Program-made: the position numbers and the translations under genes
DNA from: Oceanobacillus zhaokaii
Lineage (GTDB): Bacteria > Bacillota > Bacilli > Bacillales > Amphibacillaceae
Reading direction: 5' to 3'
DNA length: 64,000 nucleotides
Assembly: GCF_003352005.1 (NCBI RefSeq)
Contig: NZ_CP024848.1
Span: 691,001-755,000 of the forward strand
The notes under the pieces: model-generated
Seen by the model: only the letters and a program-made list of their open reading frames with translations
Database searches by the model: none
Told to the model about the DNA's origin: nothing
Shown: positions 61,814 to 64,000 of the stretch, piece after piece
Numbering within the stretch: position 1 is the stretch's first letter
How the letters are laid out: every line of letters starts with the position of its first letter

Positions 61814-63349
61814 ATGGAAAACAATGAAATGATTCTCGTATTGGATTTTGGAAGTCAATACAATCAACTAATTACACGTCGTATCAGAGAGTTTGGCGTT
61901 TATAGTGAATTGCACTCACACAAGCTGACTGCAGAAGAAATCAAAGCTATCAATCCAAAAGGAATTATTCTTTCTGGTGGACCACATAGTGTTTATGATG
62001 AAAATAGCTTCCGTCCGGATAAAGACATCTTTGATCTAGGTATCCCAGTTCTCGGAATTTGTTATGGGATGCAATTAATGGCACTGCAATACGGCGGCAC
62101 TGTTGAAAAATCAAAAAATCGTGAATATGGAAAAGCCTTAATAGATCTAGCACATGATCCAATTCTTTTTAAGGATACACCAACAAAGCAAACGGTATGG
62201 ATGAGCCATGGCGATAAAGTTACAGCAGCTCCTCCTGAATTCCAAATCGATGCGACAAGTAATTCAACACCAATTGCTGCAATGAGCAATCCAGAAAAAA
62301 ATCTCTATGCGGTACAATTCCACCCAGAGGTTCGTCATTCAGAATATGGGAATGACGTATTGAATCATTTTGTGTTCGATGTGTGTCGTGCTGCGGGTGA
62401 TTGGACAATCCAAAGCTTTATTGAAACAGAAATTGCAGCAATTCAAGATAAAGTTGGCGACCGTAATGTATTATGTGCGTTAAGTGGTGGTGTTGATTCA
62501 TCTGTTGTTGCAGCATTAATCCATAAAGCAATTGGTGACCAGCTTACATGTATTTTCGTCGACCATGGTCTGCTTCGCAAAAATGAAGCTGATGATGTGA
62601 TGAAGGTATTCGCCGATGATTTCCATATGAATATTATCAAAGTGGACGCAAAGGATCGCTTTTTATCGAAGCTTAAAGGTGTAGATGATCCAGAGAAGAA
62701 ACGGAAAATTATTGGAAATGAATTCATTTATGTGTTTGATGATGAAGCAGCGAAGTTAAAGGGAATTGATTTCCTAGCACAAGGTACATTGTATACCGAC
62801 GTGATTGAAAGTGGTACGGAAACAGCACAAACAATCAAATCCCATCACAATGTTGGTGGATTACCAGAGGATATGCAGTTTGAGCTGATTGAGCCACTGA
62901 ATACATTATTCAAAGATGAAGTTCGTGAGCTAGGCAGCCAGCTTGGAATTCCAGATCATATTGTTTGGCGTCAGCCTTTTCCAGGACCAGGTCTTGCAAT
63001 TCGTGTTCTAGGAGAAGTTACGGATGACAAATTAGAAATTGTCCGTGAATCAGATGCAATTTTACGTGAGGAAATAGCACTAGCAGGACTTGACCGTGAT
63101 ATTTGGCAGTACTTCACTGTTCTTCCTAACATTCGCAGTGTTGGTGTAATGGGAGATACAAGAACTTATGACTATACAATCGGTATCCGTGCAGTAACGT
63201 CAATCGATGGAATGACCTCAGATTGGGCACGTATTCCATGGGATGTTTTAGAAAAAGTATCAACAAGACTCGTTAATGAGGTAGATCATATTAACCGAGT
63301 TGTGTATGATGTGACAAGTAAGCCGCCTGCTACGATTGAGTGGGAATAG
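61814..63349 (+). CDS. guaA: GMP synthase (glutamine-hydrolysing)
   Basis: Bifunctional enzyme of 511 aa that converts XMP to GMP using ATP and glutamine. The N-terminal class I glutaminase has the nucleophile Cys in [10 protein letters not shown] and His in VQFHPEV. The ATP-pyrophosphatase domain has the P-loop [10 protein letters not shown]. The C-terminal dimer domain ends KPPATIEWE. It is full length. It is preceded by a guanine-type riboswitch, and its 3' end borders a recombinase gene, in line with guaA as an integration hot spot. Confidence 0.98.
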   Translation: MENNEMILVLDFGSQYNQLITRRIREFGVYSELHSHKLTAEEIKAINPKGIILSGGPHSVYDENSFRPDKDIFDLGIPVLGICYGMQLMALQYGGTVEKSKNREYGKALIDLAHDPILFKDTPTKQTVWMSHGDKVTAAPPEFQIDATSNSTPIAAMSNPEKNLYAVQFHPEVRHSEYGNDVLNHFVFDVCRAAGDWTIQSFIETEIAAIQDKVGDRNVLCALSGGVDSSVVAALIHKAIGDQLTCIFVDHGLLRKNEADDVMKVFADDFHMNIIKVDAKDRFLSKLKGVDDPEKKRKIIGNEFIYVFDDEAAKLKGIDFLAQGTLYTDVIESGTETAQTIKSHHNVGGLPEDMQFELIEPLNTLFKDEVRELGSQLGIPDHIVWRQPFPGPGLAIRVLGEVTDDKLEIVRESDAILREEIALAGLDRDIWQYFTVLPNIRSVGVMGDTRTYDYTIGIRAVTSIDGMTSDWARIPWDVLEKVSTRLVNEVDHINRVVYDVTSKPPATIEWE

Positions 63350-63386
63350 ACTAGGAATTTTAACTATTGATGAAGCGTAACAGATG

Positions 63387-63398
63387 TTGATATATCAA
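63387..63398. promoter_or_regulatory. Perfect 12-bp palindrome between guaA and the recombinase gene
   Basis: TTGATATATCAA lies 37 bp after the guaA stop. It may be an operator or an arm-type recombinase site. Confidence 0.3.
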
Positions 63399-63509
63399 TA
63401 TTTGTATCCTAATCAAAGTTGAAATGTCATTTTTAACGTACAACTATTTATTGTGAAATTAAACTCTCTTTTATTCGTGTTTTGCGAGCGAATGAAAGGG
63501 GGTTTTTTT

Positions 63510-64000
63510 GTGGCAAAAATCATTGAACTCATAGATGATTTTCGTTTGAATCAGCAGATTGAAGATAGGAAATCAGAGTACATTGATCTTTGTATGTATC
63601 GTTTGAAACGGTGGCGAAAGTTTATGGCGGATGAATTTAAAATAGTCGAAGTCGAGGATGTAAAGCCAATTCATATAAAAAAGTATATTCAATATTGTCA
63701 ACAGCTGGGTAAAGAGAAACAAATTACGATTAACGGTAGCTTATCAACATTACGTGTCTTTTTTAATTATCTTGTTGATGAGGAATTTATGGGTGAGTTT
63801 GATAATCCTATTCGTAAAATTAAAAATTTGAAAGAGGAAAAACGAGTAATTTTAACATTCAATGATGATGAAGTACAGAGAATTATTAGCGATGTAGCAG
63901 AAGAAACATATAGCAATGTACGAGATAAGCTAATGCTAATCGTGTTATTTGATACTGGCATTCGTGTGAGTGAACTTTGTAATATTAAGGTCACTGACAT
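63510..64000 (+). CDS. Tyrosine recombinase/integrase, N-terminal part (runs off window)
   Basis: The open frame from GTG at 63510 continues past the window end (163 codons seen). AAAGGGGG lies 7 nt upstream. The SAM-like core-binding domain comes first (YIDLCMYRLKRWRKFM, then LSTLRVFFNYLVDEEF and NPIRKIKN). The catalytic domain begins with LTFNDDEVQRII and the first catalytic Arg in DTGIRVSELCNI (R152). It is a XerC/D-like phage or island integrase. Its position 160 bp after guaA in the same direction suggests an element integrated at the guaA 3' end. Confidence 0.9.
   Translation, partial: MAKIIELIDDFRLNQQIEDRKSEYIDLCMYRLKRWRKFMADEFKIVEVEDVKPIHIKKYIQYCQQLGKEKQITINGSLSTLRVFFNYLVDEEFMGEFDNPIRKIKNLKEEKRVILTFNDDEVQRIISDVAEETYSNVRDKLMLIVLFDTGIRVSELCNIKVTD

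Noticed and set aside
1..64000. CRISPR arrays, tRNA/rRNA genes, complete IS elements
   Set aside because: No regularly spaced direct repeats, no cloverleaf or rRNA text and no transposase frame were seen on either strand.

Overview
The window is low-GC, densely coded DNA from a spore-forming member of the Bacillaceae. The best fit is an Oceanobacillus/Virgibacillus-like genus; this is inferred, not proven. Supporting signs are strong AGGAGG ribosome sites with many TTG/GTG starts, a gerA-type germinant-receptor operon, DUF3231, DUF2935 and YndM-type proteins, SigB-, CcpA- and PhoP-like sites, and the gene order yeaC-yeaD-yebA-guaA known from Bacillus subtilis. No rRNA, tRNA, CRISPR array or complete insertion sequence was seen.

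Layout. 1-5.2 kb: the end of an MHS-type transporter, two tandem UV-damage endonuclease (UvsE) paralogs and a large catalase behind a SigB-like promoter. 5.3-11.8 kb: a secreted phosphodiesterase, two small Bacillus-type helical proteins, a zinc alcohol dehydrogenase, a decayed gene and a YndM-like membrane protein. 12-19 kb: two MFS exporters with a TetR regulator and an FtsX/LolD-type ABC transporter. 19.2-22.6 kb: an AraC regulator divergent from a GH3 glycosidase with cre-like sites. 22.7-23.7 kb: a small protein and a terminator-rich spacer.

23.7-36.9 kb is the most notable accessory region, an aromatic-ring meta-cleavage locus. An IclR regulator with two matching 17-bp palindromes precedes six lower-pathway genes: semialdehyde dehydrogenase, hydratase, acylating acetaldehyde dehydrogenase, aldolase, oxalocrotonate decarboxylase and tautomerase. 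A LysR gene then separates these from a two-subunit Rieske oxygenase, a YumC-like ferredoxin reductase, an extradiol dioxygenase, an ACMSD-like decarboxylase and a 7Fe ferredoxin. The combination of extradiol enzyme, amidohydrolase-family decarboxylase and dehydrogenase/tautomerase/decarboxylase branch matches the protocatechuate 2,3-cleavage (pra) route of Paenibacillus better than the simple catechol route. The oxygenase with this electron chain is an unusual front end.

37-50 kb: a GNAT enzyme, a PhoP-box alkaline phosphatase, a luciferase-like monooxygenase and a C1 module (formaldehyde dehydrogenase, OFA transporter, FdhF/YdeP-type molybdoenzyme, FdhD). Then come heme O synthase, an HmoA-like protein, an aldo/keto reductase and a pirin-like protein. 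50.9-54.9 kb: a germinant-receptor operon ending in a small unlisted fourth gene. 55-61 kb: an amidase and yeaC-yeaD-yebA. 61.5-63.3 kb: a guanine riboswitch and guaA. A tyrosine recombinase gene starts 160 bp after guaA and runs off the window, which suggests an integrated element at this known hot spot. Several dispersed hairpin repeats occur, one of which supplies the end of a coding sequence.
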